Shown in pieces: positions 1 through 11,735 of a stretch of 64,000 nt of DNA. The stretch covers positions 3,809,302-3,873,301 of the forward strand of contig JAESIW010000020.1 of NCBI GenBank assembly GCA_016802295.1, given 5' to 3'. How positions within the stretch are numbered: the first letter of the stretch is position 1; each line of letters starts with the position of its first letter. Source of the DNA: Brachionus rotundiformis (Eukaryota; Rotifera; Eurotatoria; Ploima; Brachionidae). A model generated the notes under the pieces. That model saw nothing but the letters and a program-made list of their open reading frames with translations, made no database searches and was not told the DNA's origin. The translations under genes and the position numbers were made by a program.

Positions 1-230
1 CACAGCCCGACATGTGTTATTTTTAAACAGGGTGATTTTTCAGATTTAAATTAATTCCAAAATGCTGAATCTTAAAAAAATGTTTAAGAAATTAGAATAA
101 ATTTTTTGTTTCAATTTTTTATTTTGCGAAAAAAATTAAAAATCCAAATTAACTCAAGTAAAAAAAAATTAAAAAATTAAATAATTGATCAAAAACCATT
201 CTTTTAAAGGTTGTGTTCTAATTTTAATTT

Positions 231-664
231 TTATTGAGAACCTGGTGGAGCTTGATAATTTGGTTTATTACTTTTTGAAAGTAAATTAAATGTAATTTAT
301 AAGTCATAAAATATAAATATACTTCATGGCAGTTTCTTTATTTCCCAAGTGTTCACCGCTATCCATGCTCAAACATCCTGCACCACCTCCGAATCCGTAG
401 CCTTTTGGGCCAAATTTACGGCCATAGCATTGTTTGCAGAAAATTTGACCATCGTGTTCAGCAACAGTGGTCGATTCGAGCATTTTTTTACACAAGCCTG
501 GACACAATAAAGATTAAAAATATTCAACCTGATCAGATGGTAATTTTACCGCAAGTAAAGCACATCTTGTGCCATTTTTGACCAGCTCCAAGCACTTCTT
601 CGGCAGCGTAGACGGCTTTGCTGCATTTTGGGCAACGAACAATCTCTGGTGGTTTGAATGGCAT
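231..664 (-). CDS. MLP: Muscle LIM protein (single-LIM, MLP/CRP family)
   Basis: Three exons, 664-550, 497-323 and 270-231, give 109 residues. The protein starts MPFKPPEIVRCPKC and carries one LIM domain with the full set of zinc ligands: C-x2-C near residues 11-14, H-x2-C and C-x2-C around the first intron, then a final C-x2-C. After it comes the glycine-rich GPKGYGFGGGAGCLS tail typical of CRP/MLP proteins (Drosophila Mlp60A is the closest known layout). LIM proteins of this family bind alpha-actinin and the actin cytoskeleton in muscle. The last exon is only 40 bases; it is supported by a 52-base GT...AG intron and an in-frame stop. If that intron is retained the protein ends a few residues later at a different stop (304-306). 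Confidence 0.9.
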
Positions 665-2589
665 TTTCTAGTTTTACGCTCTAAAATTTATCTATTTTTT
701 TATATTTTTACTATCAATTTAAACAAAAAAAAAAGAAAAGTAAGTCGATACAATACTTAATTTCTAAATATTAGCTTCGATTATCTTTGTTTAATTTCTT
801 TCTTCCAACGATTGGTTTAATTTATTCAATAAAACTCAATATTTATTTTTAATATAGTAATATAATTTTCAACCACTTTAATACAAGATTAAGCTCAAGA
901 GCCTAAAATTAGAGGCATGAATTTTATGCCTTTGTAAACCAATCTAATTTAACTTGTCTTAAAATCCTAAAGTAAACTGTTTATTCTTAAATTTCTTCGA
1001 TCTATTGATTTATTTGATTAGAATTATTTTCCAAATCTTAAATTTGAATTTATTTTTTAATACTTTTGATTTGTATATTAACTATGCGATGAGCTTTGGT
1101 ATTTATACACCAAACTGCCTACGATAACAGTTAGATTATTATTAGATTAGAAACAAATAGAATATTATACATATTTTTCTTGATTATTCTATTTTATTTG
1201 TTCAAAAAGTTTACCAAATTTTATAAATTACAATTCAAAGCATATATTTTGAAAGTTATTATTTATTGAGAAAAAAACATGATATCAAATTTGAGTTTGG
1301 CAGAATTTAATTATGGCATATATATTATTAATCAAAAAAAGCAATAATACCATTGTCTCTGAATTTATGCTGAACTTAAGACTTGGTTAAATAAGAAATT
1401 TCTATCGAGATTAAATTTATCAGTGATTTAGTAAGGCTGGCATAAATTATAACCAATTTAGTGGCAGGTAGTTGAGAATTCGATTCGACAATGGTTTTAT
1501 TTATCTAAATTTTAATTGATTATTTATCTATAAGTTTCGAATATTTGTTTCACCTTGAGCTCGGAATGTTGTATCTCAATTGGAAGTTAATTCTTCGGCT
1601 TGCCTTTTTAGATATCATAATGTTAATTGCAAATATCTATGATTACAATAAAGATCAAGACTCACAATCAAATTTAATGTGTTTAGCCAAGAATATTCCA
1701 TTTTTTGTAATCTAAACAATCTGTCAGATAAACGTGATAAAAAAACTAATTTTCTGTTTTGATTGTTTAAATTTTTAATTCAAACCGCAACAAAATCAGT
1801 AAACTGATATTTATCTCTTCTTTTCACTATATCAAGAATTTTTTTATCATAAAACTTAAAAAATATGCACTATGTATGCAGTTTGTGGCGACTTTTTACC
1901 AGCATTTAAAATTACAGTTTTGATCACATCTAAATTTTGCTTAAAAACAGAACTTTGCTTTTAATTATCAATTTTTAATCAGCAAACAAACAGATAATAA
2001 TTAACCCTAAAATACACTTTTGAAAGTATTAATTTTTAACAATAAAAGAATTTAAATTATTTTTACTGCCTGTAAAACAATGATTTTGCTTTTCTTAAAA
2101 CCAGAATTATAATCAAAAAGTTATTAATTAAAATTAATTCAACACATTATCAATAATTACGCCAATTTCGCATAAGAAATTAATAGAATTTTAATTAAAT
2201 CCATTTTTTTAGATTAATTTTATAGCAGGATTTTATTCGGCAAGGAGCTAAATTTTTATTCATAAAAAATAATTTTTTAAATTGGGTAGAATAAAAATAA
2301 TTTTTTTGTTGTTTAATCAAGCTTTATATACTTGTAGCATGGACTAAATTTTTTTCCAAAACAATTAAAATTTACTTTTTATCGAGCAATAGAATTAACA
2401 AATTTTCAATAAAAGATTTTGTCAAATAATGTCATGATAGGTGATTTTTGATTAAATTTTATAGTCATTTTAGTTCAATTAGCTTTTTTACGAAATTTTA
2501 GATAGAGAAAATTCAATTTTTGCTTTATAATTGATATATTTTATTAATTAAAATTTTAAGTTTAAGTAAAAGATTTCATTTATTTTATA
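665..2589. other. Intergenic, no gene seen
   Basis: About 1.9 kb of AT-rich DNA between the MLP start and the end of the TMEM26-like gene. I see no long ORF, tRNA or clear repeat. The MLP promoter must lie at its left end. Confidence 0.5.
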
Positions 2590-3778
2590 TCAAACTAAAT
2601 CATGATCATAAGTTGTAGTTGAGAAGAAAACTTCATCTTTTTTTAGGGTCTTAATCTCAAAATACGCGGCCATAGTTAAAAAAACAGAGAATATATTTTT
2701 GATTAAGAATGTAAAATTCTCCCAGCCTACTGGTCTATAAGCATAAAATATGACCAAACGTGCAATGGTCATAGGTATTTCATACAATATATTTGGCAAA
2801 ACATATCTAATAAATGGATCATAAGCCAGTCTTAGCTCTAGCTCTTCCAATTTGTTTAATTTATTGTAGTGAATAAATTTGATGTGGGTCTTGGATGGTC
2901 TATAAACAATATTGAAGCAGAAAAAGCTTGATGTAAAGGCTAAAGTCCAAAGAACTAAATTCTTATATGCACTGTCTGCTATCTTACGTGTATCGTCAAA
3001 TAAAATTTTCGAAAAATCCAAGGAGTCTGTCACATATGTTATATCATTTAGCATTAAATCCAATGTTAATCTAAAATTCCAATTTTCTTTTCTCGGTAGA
3101 CTTGTTCTGACAGCAAAAAGAGTGCCATAAAGTATAAATTCAAAAAATTTTGTTTGATTAAATTGATGGTCTGAAGAGTATTTTGCAACTGTCTAAAATA
3201 ATCTTAATTTTAATTAAAATTTTATACAACTTTAAAAATTTTAGATCACTACAAAAATTAGTAACTTAATTTACATCTTTTGAGGAGTATTTAGCTAGTA
3301 CGCTTGTCATTATTTCATGCTGTAACCACAAAGCAGGTATCATACCAAGACTGTAAAAAAGTAAAAACAAATTCACTCTTTCATTTGATTAATTTAATAC
3401 TTAATTAATCTATATAAATAGAAAACAAAATTTATATTACCCAATATGTTCTTTTTTTCTAATCAAAAAATAAACTAGATCAGCAAGAATTCCAAAACAA
3501 AATATCAAATTAATGAATGGTATCCATGAATCAGTTTCATAGACCATCACTCTCAAAATATATAGAATAACAAAAATACATATTAGCCTTAAAATAACTG
3601 AGACAATATTGTAGCATAAGTTTAAGTTATTTTTAATTTTGGAGCTAAATTTAATTACATGTTCTAAAAAAATATTCTCTATCTTATAATTTCTATACTC
3701 TTTCAAGTCAATATCTAACTTTTTGCGATAATAATTATTATTGTACCATATTGAAATATTGTTTTCCAAATTAATCAT
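2590..3778 (-). CDS. TMEM26: TMEM26-like multi-pass membrane protein
   Basis: Three exons, 3778-3441, 3350-3275 and 3192-2590, give 338 residues (human TMEM26 has 368). Several hydrophobic spans are visible: LRLICIFVILYILRVMVY, WIPFINLIFCFGILADLVYF, a short span with PALWLQHE, a mid span WTLAFTSSFFCFNIVY, and a C-terminal pair around ARLVIFYAY and FSVFLTMAAYFEI. The order of spans, the P-x-L-W-L motif followed by a glutamate, and the R-L-V/I membrane segment near the end fit the TMEM26 family. The cellular role of that family is poorly known, so I give no function. The exon 2 end and the exon 3 start encode near-identical A-K-Y-S-S segments (see findings). Confidence 0.72.
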
Positions 3779-4435
3779 TTTTAGCTCTGGAGAATTTTAT
3801 ATTTTCTAGTTAATTTTGATTATGTTGTTATTAGAAACTGTGAAAATTAATTTCTCTCGACAAATTAATTGATAATAATTTTGTTCAAATGATTCTATTA
3901 ATTTTTAGGGTTAAAAATAATAATTAAAATAAGATATTTATATTTAACATGTCAAGAAGTCTGTTTTTTAAGTAATTGATTGAAAAGAAAAATAAAAGCT
4001 TTAGGAAATATAATCTATTATTTTTGATATTCAATAGATTCCTTTTAAGTTTGATTTTATTGCTATTATTTGAAAAAAAAGTATTTTTTTTCTGGATAAA
4101 TTTTATTCATTAAAAGACTTAAAATTATTTAAATTGAAAAAAACAGCAAAAAAAATACTTTAGATAAAACCAAAATTTGTAGAAAATTTTAACTAACTTT
4201 GTGGAAATAATATCAAAAACGTAGTAAACTTTAAATTTAAATTATTAAAGATTATGATTATTATCTTTAAATTTAAAAAATTGAAGTAATTTATCATCTC
4301 AAAGATTATATAAAATTATTCTTATTTTCTTTTCAATTATTTTCAATCTAAAAGCAAAAACTTAAGCAAAAATACTGTAATATTTATTTAGTTATTTTAT
4401 CAAATTTGGATTTTTTTTTGTTTCTGGTCTGAATT
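3779..4435. other. Intergenic, no gene seen
   Basis: AT-rich spacer between two minus-strand genes; it should hold the TMEM26-like promoter and the 3' end of the ankyrin gene. No other feature is supported. Confidence 0.5.
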
Positions 4436-5557
4436 TTATCTTATTTTATTTTTTGCCTCGAAATTTCTTGCCAACGAATCATCCATGTTAGCCTTGCGGT
4501 AAAAACCAATCTTTTCAAAATGTCTAATTATCAGTGATTTGCAGTCAAAATGGTCTTTTTCATCCGCAATTGAATAACAATCTTTATCCTCATTATTTTT
4601 TAAAGTCAAATCAGCGCCTTTCTCAATTAAAAAATGCAAAATTTTTGGCTTATTGAAAAAAGCTGCGACCATTGCAGGCGAATTTTTTTTATGATCCTGG
4701 ACGTTTACTTTGGCGCCGCGATTGATTAGCATTTCGACACATGTAGGCGAGTCAACAAGTGCAGCACAAGCAAAATGAAGCGGAGTCCCACCTAATAAAT
4801 ATTAAATACCATAAGTGAATGATTTTTTCCAAGTTACCTTGGTCATTTCTGTGACTGACATTCGTTTCTTTATAACTCAAGAGTATTTTGCATATTTTTT
4901 CTCTATTATGCCTGGCTGCGATTGAAATTGGCGTATCACCCATGTAGATTACATTTGGATCAGCCCTGGCCTCCATCAATTCTTGAACGCATTCGGGACG
5001 ATCGTGGATAACTGCTTTATGTAAAGCTGCCATGCTGCTTCTATCCAAATGGTTCACATTGGCGTTGTATCTGACAAGCATTCTAACAATTTCAGCTCTA
5101 TCTTTTTGCTATAAATATTTAATATTGATTAATTTAATAATTAGGGTAAAGATAAATGTACCCTTAGACTTTGTCCGTGATATTCTGCATCACATATTAC
5201 GTGCAAAGGTGATAAATGATGCTCGGATTCTGTTTGGTTCACATCTGCGTTTGCCTCAATCAGAAGCTTGATGACATCAGCATCTCCTTCGAAACAAGCT
5301 ATGAGAAGGGGGGTCGCTTGGGCTATTGGTTGTCCGGTGACATCATGCAAAATGTCACATATCATGTCAGGGTTGTATTTTTTTAGTAAAATTTTCAATT
5401 CTTTTAATTTTTCATCAATTTTGGGGTTAAATCTATCTACGTTCCAAATCTCTCTTATTAACTCATGATGAGCTTCTCTAAATGGCCTTTCTTCTATCTG
5501 TTCCTCGCACTGATACGAGTGTCCAGAGTTAAAAGAATTTGATTGAAGTTGGTCCAT
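4436..5557 (-). CDS. Ankyrin-repeat protein (seven repeats)
   Basis: Three exons, 5557-5162, 5108-4838 and 4791-4436, give 340 residues. A charged N-terminal part of about 80 residues is followed by seven ankyrin repeats to near the C-terminus. Clear repeat cores are ATPLLIACFEGDADVIKLLI, LSPLHVICDAEYHG, GDTPISIAARHNREKICKIL, GGTPLHFACAALVDS and NSPAMVAAFFNKPKILHFLI. Repeat 2 has an insertion of several residues. No SOCS box, death domain or other catalytic part follows; the C-terminus is short and basic. Such proteins are protein-binding scaffolds. Repeat 1 resembles the start of FEM1 proteins slightly, but not enough to name it. Confidence 0.85.
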
Positions 5558-7069
5558 TTTATTCTTTTTTCTAATTTCAAAATTGATAACCAGTGCTTTT
5601 ATTTTAAAATTTTCGCTTCAATGGTTTTTTAATTTTAATTCATCAAAATTTAATTAGAACATTTGAATGTGGCGAACTTGTGGGTTTTATACTAATGATC
5701 ATAATTAATATGTCAAATGATTTTTATGAAAAATAATCCCTATTTTTTTTTCACATAGATAATCGATTATTCGATTAGTTATTTTTTGTACTGAAATGAA
5801 TTTTTTTAAAATTAATTAAGATTAATTACCCTTGATTGCTTAAGTAATATAAGAAATTTAAAAATTATTTTGTTTAAAAAAATTTGAAAGTTTATCAGAC
5901 TAAATTTGTTAATACTTGTAGGAGAATGCTATAGAATGTAGCGCGTCATGCGAATAGTTCAAGAGCTGGTCACTTCTTTTATGCATGGCAAACACTGACT
6001 GGCTAAACAAATTTGTTCCAAGTCGACAGCACTCTTCTGAATAAAGAATCTTATCCAATCGAAGTTTTATCTTTTTTCGCTACTTTAGCTACGGAACATT
6101 TATAGCTTATTCCATTCTAAGCGATTGATTTAATCTAAACTAATCTTTTTTTTACTATTTCCCAAAATAGATAACTTTAAATTTTATATAATGTTGGTCA
6201 ATTTGCTAATAAGTTAATGTAGATAAAAGTTACAATTCTTATTAAGTTTTCTTCACATATTTTTCAAATGGGAAAAGTTGTGAAAAATGATCTATACCAC
6301 CGTCTATCTTTCAAGGAGTAAAAAATGCTAATTAAAAATATTTAAAATGAAAATAATAATAAATAAATATGTTAATCTCCAGGATTTGTCCGAATGGTCT
6401 TAGGCTTGGTTTAAAGCCAAAAAAATGTCAGAAATTTAATTTTAAATTCAAATTTAAAAAATAAAAATTGAATACAGAAATTTAAAAAAATATGAGAATT
6501 ATTAATTTAGATAAAAAGACTTTTGAGTATTTACAAAATGATTTAATTTACCGATTTGAGTAGAATTGTAGATTATGTGATCGAATGGAGTTGTAATGCG
6601 TTGATTATTTACTTTGTATAATTGATTATTTTAAAAATAATAAAAGGATGTTTCACTTTTAAGTTGAATCATATAAGAAATTTTTTATTTTTGTCAAGAA
6701 GTCATTCTTTTTTTAAGATTTATGAAATATATTTGATACCATTTTTTTTCTATTAATTAGAGGTTTTTTAAATGAAATATAATTTAAAACCGAGTAGTCT
6801 AATTAAAAATGTGAATGATTAAAAAAAAATTATAACAAAATAATGCAAAATTTTGAGTTATTATGTCAAGGGATAAAAATTAACTTGAAATTTTCATTTT
6901 CAAATAAATTTTAAAAACCCAAAACAGGTAAATTTTGTGTAGAAAACAAGTGACTTTTTTTAGGCTGAACATCTCATCTTAAATTTTACATAAATTATAT
7001 TATTTAAATAAGAAATTTTGATAAAAAAATTTGATAAAAAATTATAAAAATATTTTTTTCTAAATTAAA
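5558..7069. other. Intergenic between divergent genes
   Basis: 1.5 kb between the divergent starts of the ankyrin gene and the serine dehydratase gene, so it holds both promoters. A stretch at about 5925-6065 is less AT-rich than its surroundings but has no open frame or convincing fold. Confidence 0.5.
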
Positions 7070-8295
7070 ATGAACAAGTCCAAAAAACTTCATTTGCAGA
7101 CTCCTTTGCTAAAAAGTCATGAGTTGTCGCTGATCAATTCTGTAAATGAGTTTGAAAGAAGTATTTATCTTAAGCTCGATAACTGTCAACCATCTGGAAG
7201 CTTTAAAATAAGAGGCATTGGAAATTTGATTCAAGTAGAATTACAAAAATAAAAATATTTTATTTTAATATCAAAATTAAAAAGAGTAACTTAAAAAACA
7301 ATATAAATTGTGTTATATCATCATCAGGAGGTAAAAGATAGATAAAAAAATTAAAATATTCTAATTTGAATATAAGGTAATGCTGGCTTGGCAGCGGCAT
7401 ATGCGTCCCAGCAGCTGAACTTAGATTCGATTGTTCTAACACCGAAAACTGTTTTACCGTCGGTTGTTAAAAAACTACAGTAATTAAGATTCCTTTTTTA
7501 GCATGTATTATGGTTACATTTTAGGAGCTATAATGCAAATGTTTTGATCCATGGTGATGTATGGGACGAAACTGATCGAAAAGCAAGAGAGATGTGCAGT
7601 CAAAATCCTTCAGCCTTGTACGTATCACCATTTGATGACGAATTAATCTGGAAAGGTAATTCAAGTTTGATTGAAGAAATTAGCAATCAGCTTGAAGGAG
7701 AACTACCTGACTGCATTATTTGCTCAGTTGGTGGTGGGGGCCTAATTATAGGCATTATTGAAGGACTTATCCAGAATGGATGGATCAATAGCGACATAAA
7801 AGTAATAGCAGTTGAAACTGAGGGAGCTAATTGCTTTAATGCATCAGTCAAGGCGGGAAAATTGGTTACATTGAGTGATATAACAAGGTAGAAGAAAACA
7901 ATCAAAAAATTATAATTTAATTTTCCTTTAAAAACAAGTATTGCCAAGTCTCTGGGTGCCAAAAGATGCGCATCTAAATTATATGAGCTGTATAGTGAAT
8001 ATAAGAATAAAATAGAATCTATAGTAGTCAGTGATAGAGAAGTTGTTGTCACAATGGAAAAATTTTTAAGTAATTTTATTTTATAGCAATTAGTTGCAAT
8101 TTTTTTTTAAATGTTGTAGATGATCACAGATTCTTAGTAGAACCAAGTTGTGGCGCTTCATTGGTGGTCGCATACAATATAGATAAATATTTAGGAGAAA
8201 AAAAATATAAAAATATTGTTGTTGAAATATGTGGAGGTAGTTCTATTTCTTTGGAAAATTTACACGATTATAAAAAAAAACTTCAAGTTAATTAA
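7070..8295 (+). CDS. SDS: L-serine dehydratase / L-threonine deaminase
   Basis: Six exons, 7070-7234, 7285-7330, 7377-7479, 7525-7887, 7939-8069 and 8120-8295, give 327 residues, against 328 for human SDS, with similarity along the whole length. It is a fold-type II pyridoxal-phosphate enzyme that deaminates serine or threonine to pyruvate or 2-oxobutyrate plus ammonia. The Schiff-base lysine is in PSGSFKIRG (K46). SSSGGNAG is the substrate/asparagine loop and SVGGGG the phosphate-binding loop. Further family blocks are VWDETDRKAREM, FDDELIWKG, AVETEGANCFNA and LVEPSCGASL. The enzyme is cytosolic; no targeting peptide is seen. Introns are 44-50 bases. Serine racemase is a relative, but the VWDE and CFNA blocks favour SDS/SDSL. 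Confidence 0.95.
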
Positions 8296-8915
8296 AAAAA
8301 AAATTAATAAAAAATACAGAAATGGTTTTAATCTTTTACGACTAAAAAATTAAAATTCTGTTATAAAAAGTTCATTAATTAACTCAACTAAAAATGAATG
8401 TTCTTATTATGTCACAGCCTAAAATATATAAAGATTTTTTTCATTGATAGTTGTATTTTTAGACTATTATTTTTATATTAAACAAATTTCTAAATTAGAT
8501 TGTGATATGATGTGATAAATTTAGTAAAAAAAATTATCTTTAGCTTTTGTTTCTTTTTAAATAGGTTAAATTTTCAAAAAAAAGAGATACATTTGGCAAA
8601 AAAGAATTTTTGATGAAGAGTAGTTCAGGTAAAAAAATAATCAATTGTAGACAACCTTTTTTATTTATAAAAACTTTATTGAGAATTTTCATTGCAAAAT
8701 ATCAGTTAGTCAATTGTATTAAAATATTTTTAAATTTTTATAGAACAAATGTGATTAAAAAATTTTAAATAGTTTTTTTTTGCGAAGTGAAAAAAAGGAA
8801 TAGAAAAAATTATTAAATTAAGATTAAAATTATCGGCGGCAGGTCTATTAAGTTAAAACATTAATTAAAAAACTTTAACATTTATAAATTATCTTTAAAA
8901 AGAAAAAAAATATAA
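8296..8915. other. Intergenic between convergent genes
   Basis: AT-rich spacer where the dehydratase gene and the minus-strand 8916-11735 gene converge. It carries both 3' ends; an AATAAA-type signal lies just after the dehydratase stop (about 8305-8312). Confidence 0.45.
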
Positions 8916-11735
8916 CTAATAATAAGCTTGATTCATTTCTCTAGAATCATATTTGTAAATTTTGTCACCTATGATACCATTAAAATGGTAGTTTTTGGTC
9001 GATTTCGACTCATAAATTCGAGAATCTCTAAAATTTTTTCCAGTCTTTAATTGATTGCTTTTTTCAAAACAATTTAATTTAAATTGGTTCGGATGATAGT
9101 AAATTATGTCTCCAGAATCTTTTTTGGATCCTAAAGTGGAATAAATTCCTTGCTGTTGAAGCTTTTTGGTAGTCGTGTAAGGACTTGAAAATGATTTACC
9201 TAGAGTCTTGCTATCCACTGAAGAAGACAACAGGGTCTTGGTAGATGGCAATTTCGCCACTGACATCTTATTGTCAAATTTTGTGTAGACTAAATTTTCG
9301 GCCTTTACCATGGTTATTTGATTTTTGTTGGTAAAATTTGTCATATTTTCATCATTGTTGAACAATTCCTTAACACTGCGTATCTTGTTCGGTTGAGCAT
9401 TTACACCATCTTTGTCAGAGCTAGAAATTCTAGGCTTCGGAGGACATTGCTTATTTAGGTTGATAATTTTAGAGGCTACAAACGTTTGCGGACTTGGCTT
9501 GGAATTGACGGCATTTTTTTTCGAATCTTGAGCTAACATTTGTGCTGGCTGAAAGCTGGCTATTAAATCATTAGACTTTATTGGGGTATTTAGGACAATT
9601 GACTTGGCAATTGTTGGCCTCACTTCATTCCGCTGTAAAGTGGAATACTTCACTCCCGGAAAGCTGATTGAAGAGTCAGCGGAGATGACTTGAGCAGGTC
9701 GCACAGGACCCGATGTGTACTGAGCCAGAATAGAATCAAGGTTGCCCATTGTGCTTCTAAATCTATTCCTGGCAAAATAATTAACTTGATCGCCAGGTGC
9801 TTTCTTTAATTCATTATCTGCTGTCTCAAAATTTTGCACCATTGAACTGGTGTTCTGCGGTTTGCTGCTTGAATTAATTCCGTTCAAGAATTGAATCTTT
9901 TCCAGTTCCAATTTCTCATTACTTTTTACATTTTCCGTATTCAACAACTTATTCAAGTGAGAATCAAGATTCAAGGGGTCATTTTTTTGTCGTCTCTTTA
10001 GCGTATTAATCAAATTAGCTACACTAAAATACTCAAAATTTAGCTCTTCATTTTGAGCACTTGGCAAATTTTCACTTTTATTCGAATCCAAGAACATTTT
10101 TACCAATTTGACCACTTGTTCTGAATTTAGTTTGCTTGATCTGTTCTGGTTCGATGAGTTCAAATAACTTGTGTCAAGTTTGTGATAGTTTTCGCCAAAC
10201 AAAGCACTCATCAGCTTGTTCAGCTGTAAGTATTCATTATATGGCAAAGTGGTGTCCCACAATTTGGTCATTAAACAATCAAAAAATTTCTTTTTGAACA
10301 AATTATCCTGACGACCAAGAACTTGAACCAGATCTTTAAAGTCATCTGATGGGTCATCATTAGAATAGTTACTAATAGACAACTCATTCACTAGGCTATC
10401 TTTTAATAGCGAACTTTGATTAAAACTTTTTATTTGTTTAATATAATTTGACTCGTCAAAATCTTGATAAAAACTTTTTGTTGAATTAATGGTATCATAA
10501 TAGCCCAAGGTTTTGTTTACACATTGAGTGTTATCTTGACTTGATTCGGACACACTTGGTAAATTTTCTTTAGCTTGTTCATCCGAAGGTTGAGTCGAAG
10601 TTCTCTTCCGTTCCAGCAAAATTTCCTGAAGCTGTTGAGTAAAAGTCTTGGTTCGTTTAAGAGACAAGCTTCTTTTTTCAATGCTTGACTTCGACTCGGA
10701 CTCTTTTGATGATTGAACAGGTGCCTTAGGTGCTTGAGGCTTATTTGCCGAGCTGATGAATATCTTAGGACTATCAGTTGATTTCTTGTCAAATGAACAC
10801 TCATTTATTCCGCCTAAAACTGCTTGAGATAGACTAGATTTCATATTTTTATCAGTTTTTGGCGAATTTTTTATCTCATTTTGACTATTATCTATTTTTT
10901 TCTCAATATCTCGACTTCCCGCGCCCTTATCACAATTAGAGCTAGAGATTAATTCGGAAGATTTACAAGCAGTAGCCAGCTTTGAGTCTGTATTTTTTTT
11001 CTCCGGTGGTTTTAGGTCCACAAACTCATTAGAAATCATTTTAACACCTATAAAAACCGGAACTGACCCATCCAGACAGTCTTCAGAGTTGTCACTTTCT
11101 TCATGGTGATCATTTTTTTGCTCGCCACTAGGGCTTTTTTCACTGTCTACATGGGAAAATATTTTTTTGCTAACTGGCTGACTTCTGGAAAGAGTCGAAG
11201 TGCCAGGTTCTGGGGATTTGTTTTTTTTGGAATTTTCGTGTCTGGGTGGCAGCTTAGGCGTCTTGTCGCTAGGTTTTAACAAGTTTCGTTGTTCCCCGCG
11301 TACCTTCGGGCTGCCGACCGGTTTCTCATGATAAATCTCATTTCTAATCGAGTCGTTCATCATAGCCTCTTTTTTTTTCTTTATCTTAGCCTTTCGGAAG
11401 CTTTTCATTAACAAAGTGGTCAAGCTGTTGTATCGCTTGGCAATTTTTTCCTTTAATCCATTCTCGTCATCAGTCGAGTCCTCGTCAATCACGTCCTGGT
11501 ACTCTTCGATTGAATGACGAACGTTCTCGCAGCTAATGTATTTTTTTGAGTTGACCAAGTTGGCCTTGCCGCCCTGTTTGAGCGAGCCCAAGGTGGCATA
11601 ATTCTCTGTGTGTCCGAAATAGTGAGAGTGTCTAAGACTGGCCTGTCTTCTGTAATTAGATGTTTGAGGATTCGGGTCTGCCGACTCGGACTCTGCCAAT
11701 TGAGATTTGTTTCCACGGTTGAAAACTTTCAGCAT
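8916..11735 (-). CDS. Large disordered protein, unrecognised
   Basis: One uninterrupted open frame of 939 residues from the ATG at 11735, rare here because most exons are short. The frame extends 14 codons further up, but the bases just before 11735 read like a pyrimidine-rich splice acceptor (TTTTTTCAG, then a second CAG next to the ATG), so I prefer the MLKVFNRG start. The protein is rich in Ser, Asn, Lys and Gln and looks mostly disordered. Visible points: a basic stretch near residues 115-125, a proline motif TPKLPPRHE that could bind SH3 domains, one segment at about 461-511 with leucine and phenylalanine spacing like a folded helix bundle, and a recurring Y-A/S-T-L-G/Q motif near 46, 695 and 865. 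I do not recognise a family. Upstream non-coding or coding exons are possible. Confidence 0.8.
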   Translation of the reverse strand: MLKVFNRGNKSQLAESESADPNPQTSNYRRQASLRHSHYFGHTENYATLGSLKQGGKANLVNSKKYISCENVRHSIEEYQDVIDEDSTDDENGLKEKIAKRYNSLTTLLMKSFRKAKIKKKKEAMMNDSIRNEIYHEKPVGSPKVRGEQRNLLKPSDKTPKLPPRHENSKKNKSPEPGTSTLSRSQPVSKKIFSHVDSEKSPSGEQKNDHHEESDNSEDCLDGSVPVFIGVKMISNEFVDLKPPEKKNTDSKLATACKSSELISSSNCDKGAGSRDIEKKIDNSQNEIKNSPKTDKNMKSSLSQAVLGGINECSFDKKSTDSPKIFISSANKPQAPKAPVQSSKESESKSSIEKRSLSLKRTKTFTQQLQEILLERKRTSTQPSDEQAKENLPSVSESSQDNTQCVNKTLGYYDTINSTKSFYQDFDESNYIKQIKSFNQSSLLKDSLVNELSISNYSNDDPSDDFKDLVQVLGRQDNLFKKKFFDCLMTKLWDTTLPYNEYLQLNKLMSALFGENYHKLDTSYLNSSNQNRSSKLNSEQVVKLVKMFLDSNKSENLPSAQNEELNFEYFSVANLINTLKRRQKNDPLNLDSHLNKLLNTENVKSNEKLELEKIQFLNGINSSSKPQNTSSMVQNFETADNELKKAPGDQVNYFARNRFRSTMGNLDSILAQYTSGPVRPAQVISADSSISFPGVKYSTLQRNEVRPTIAKSIVLNTPIKSNDLIASFQPAQMLAQDSKKNAVNSKPSPQTFVASKIINLNKQCPPKPRISSSDKDGVNAQPNKIRSVKELFNNDENMTNFTNKNQITMVKAENLVYTKFDNKMSVAKLPSTKTLLSSSVDSKTLGKSFSSPYTTTKKLQQQGIYSTLGSKKDSGDIIYYHPNQFKLNCFEKSNQLKTGKNFRDSRIYESKSTKNYHFNGIIGDKIYKYDSREMNQAYY

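Noticed and set aside
569..760. Plus-strand ORF of 63 codons
   Set aside because: Antisense to MLP exon 1.
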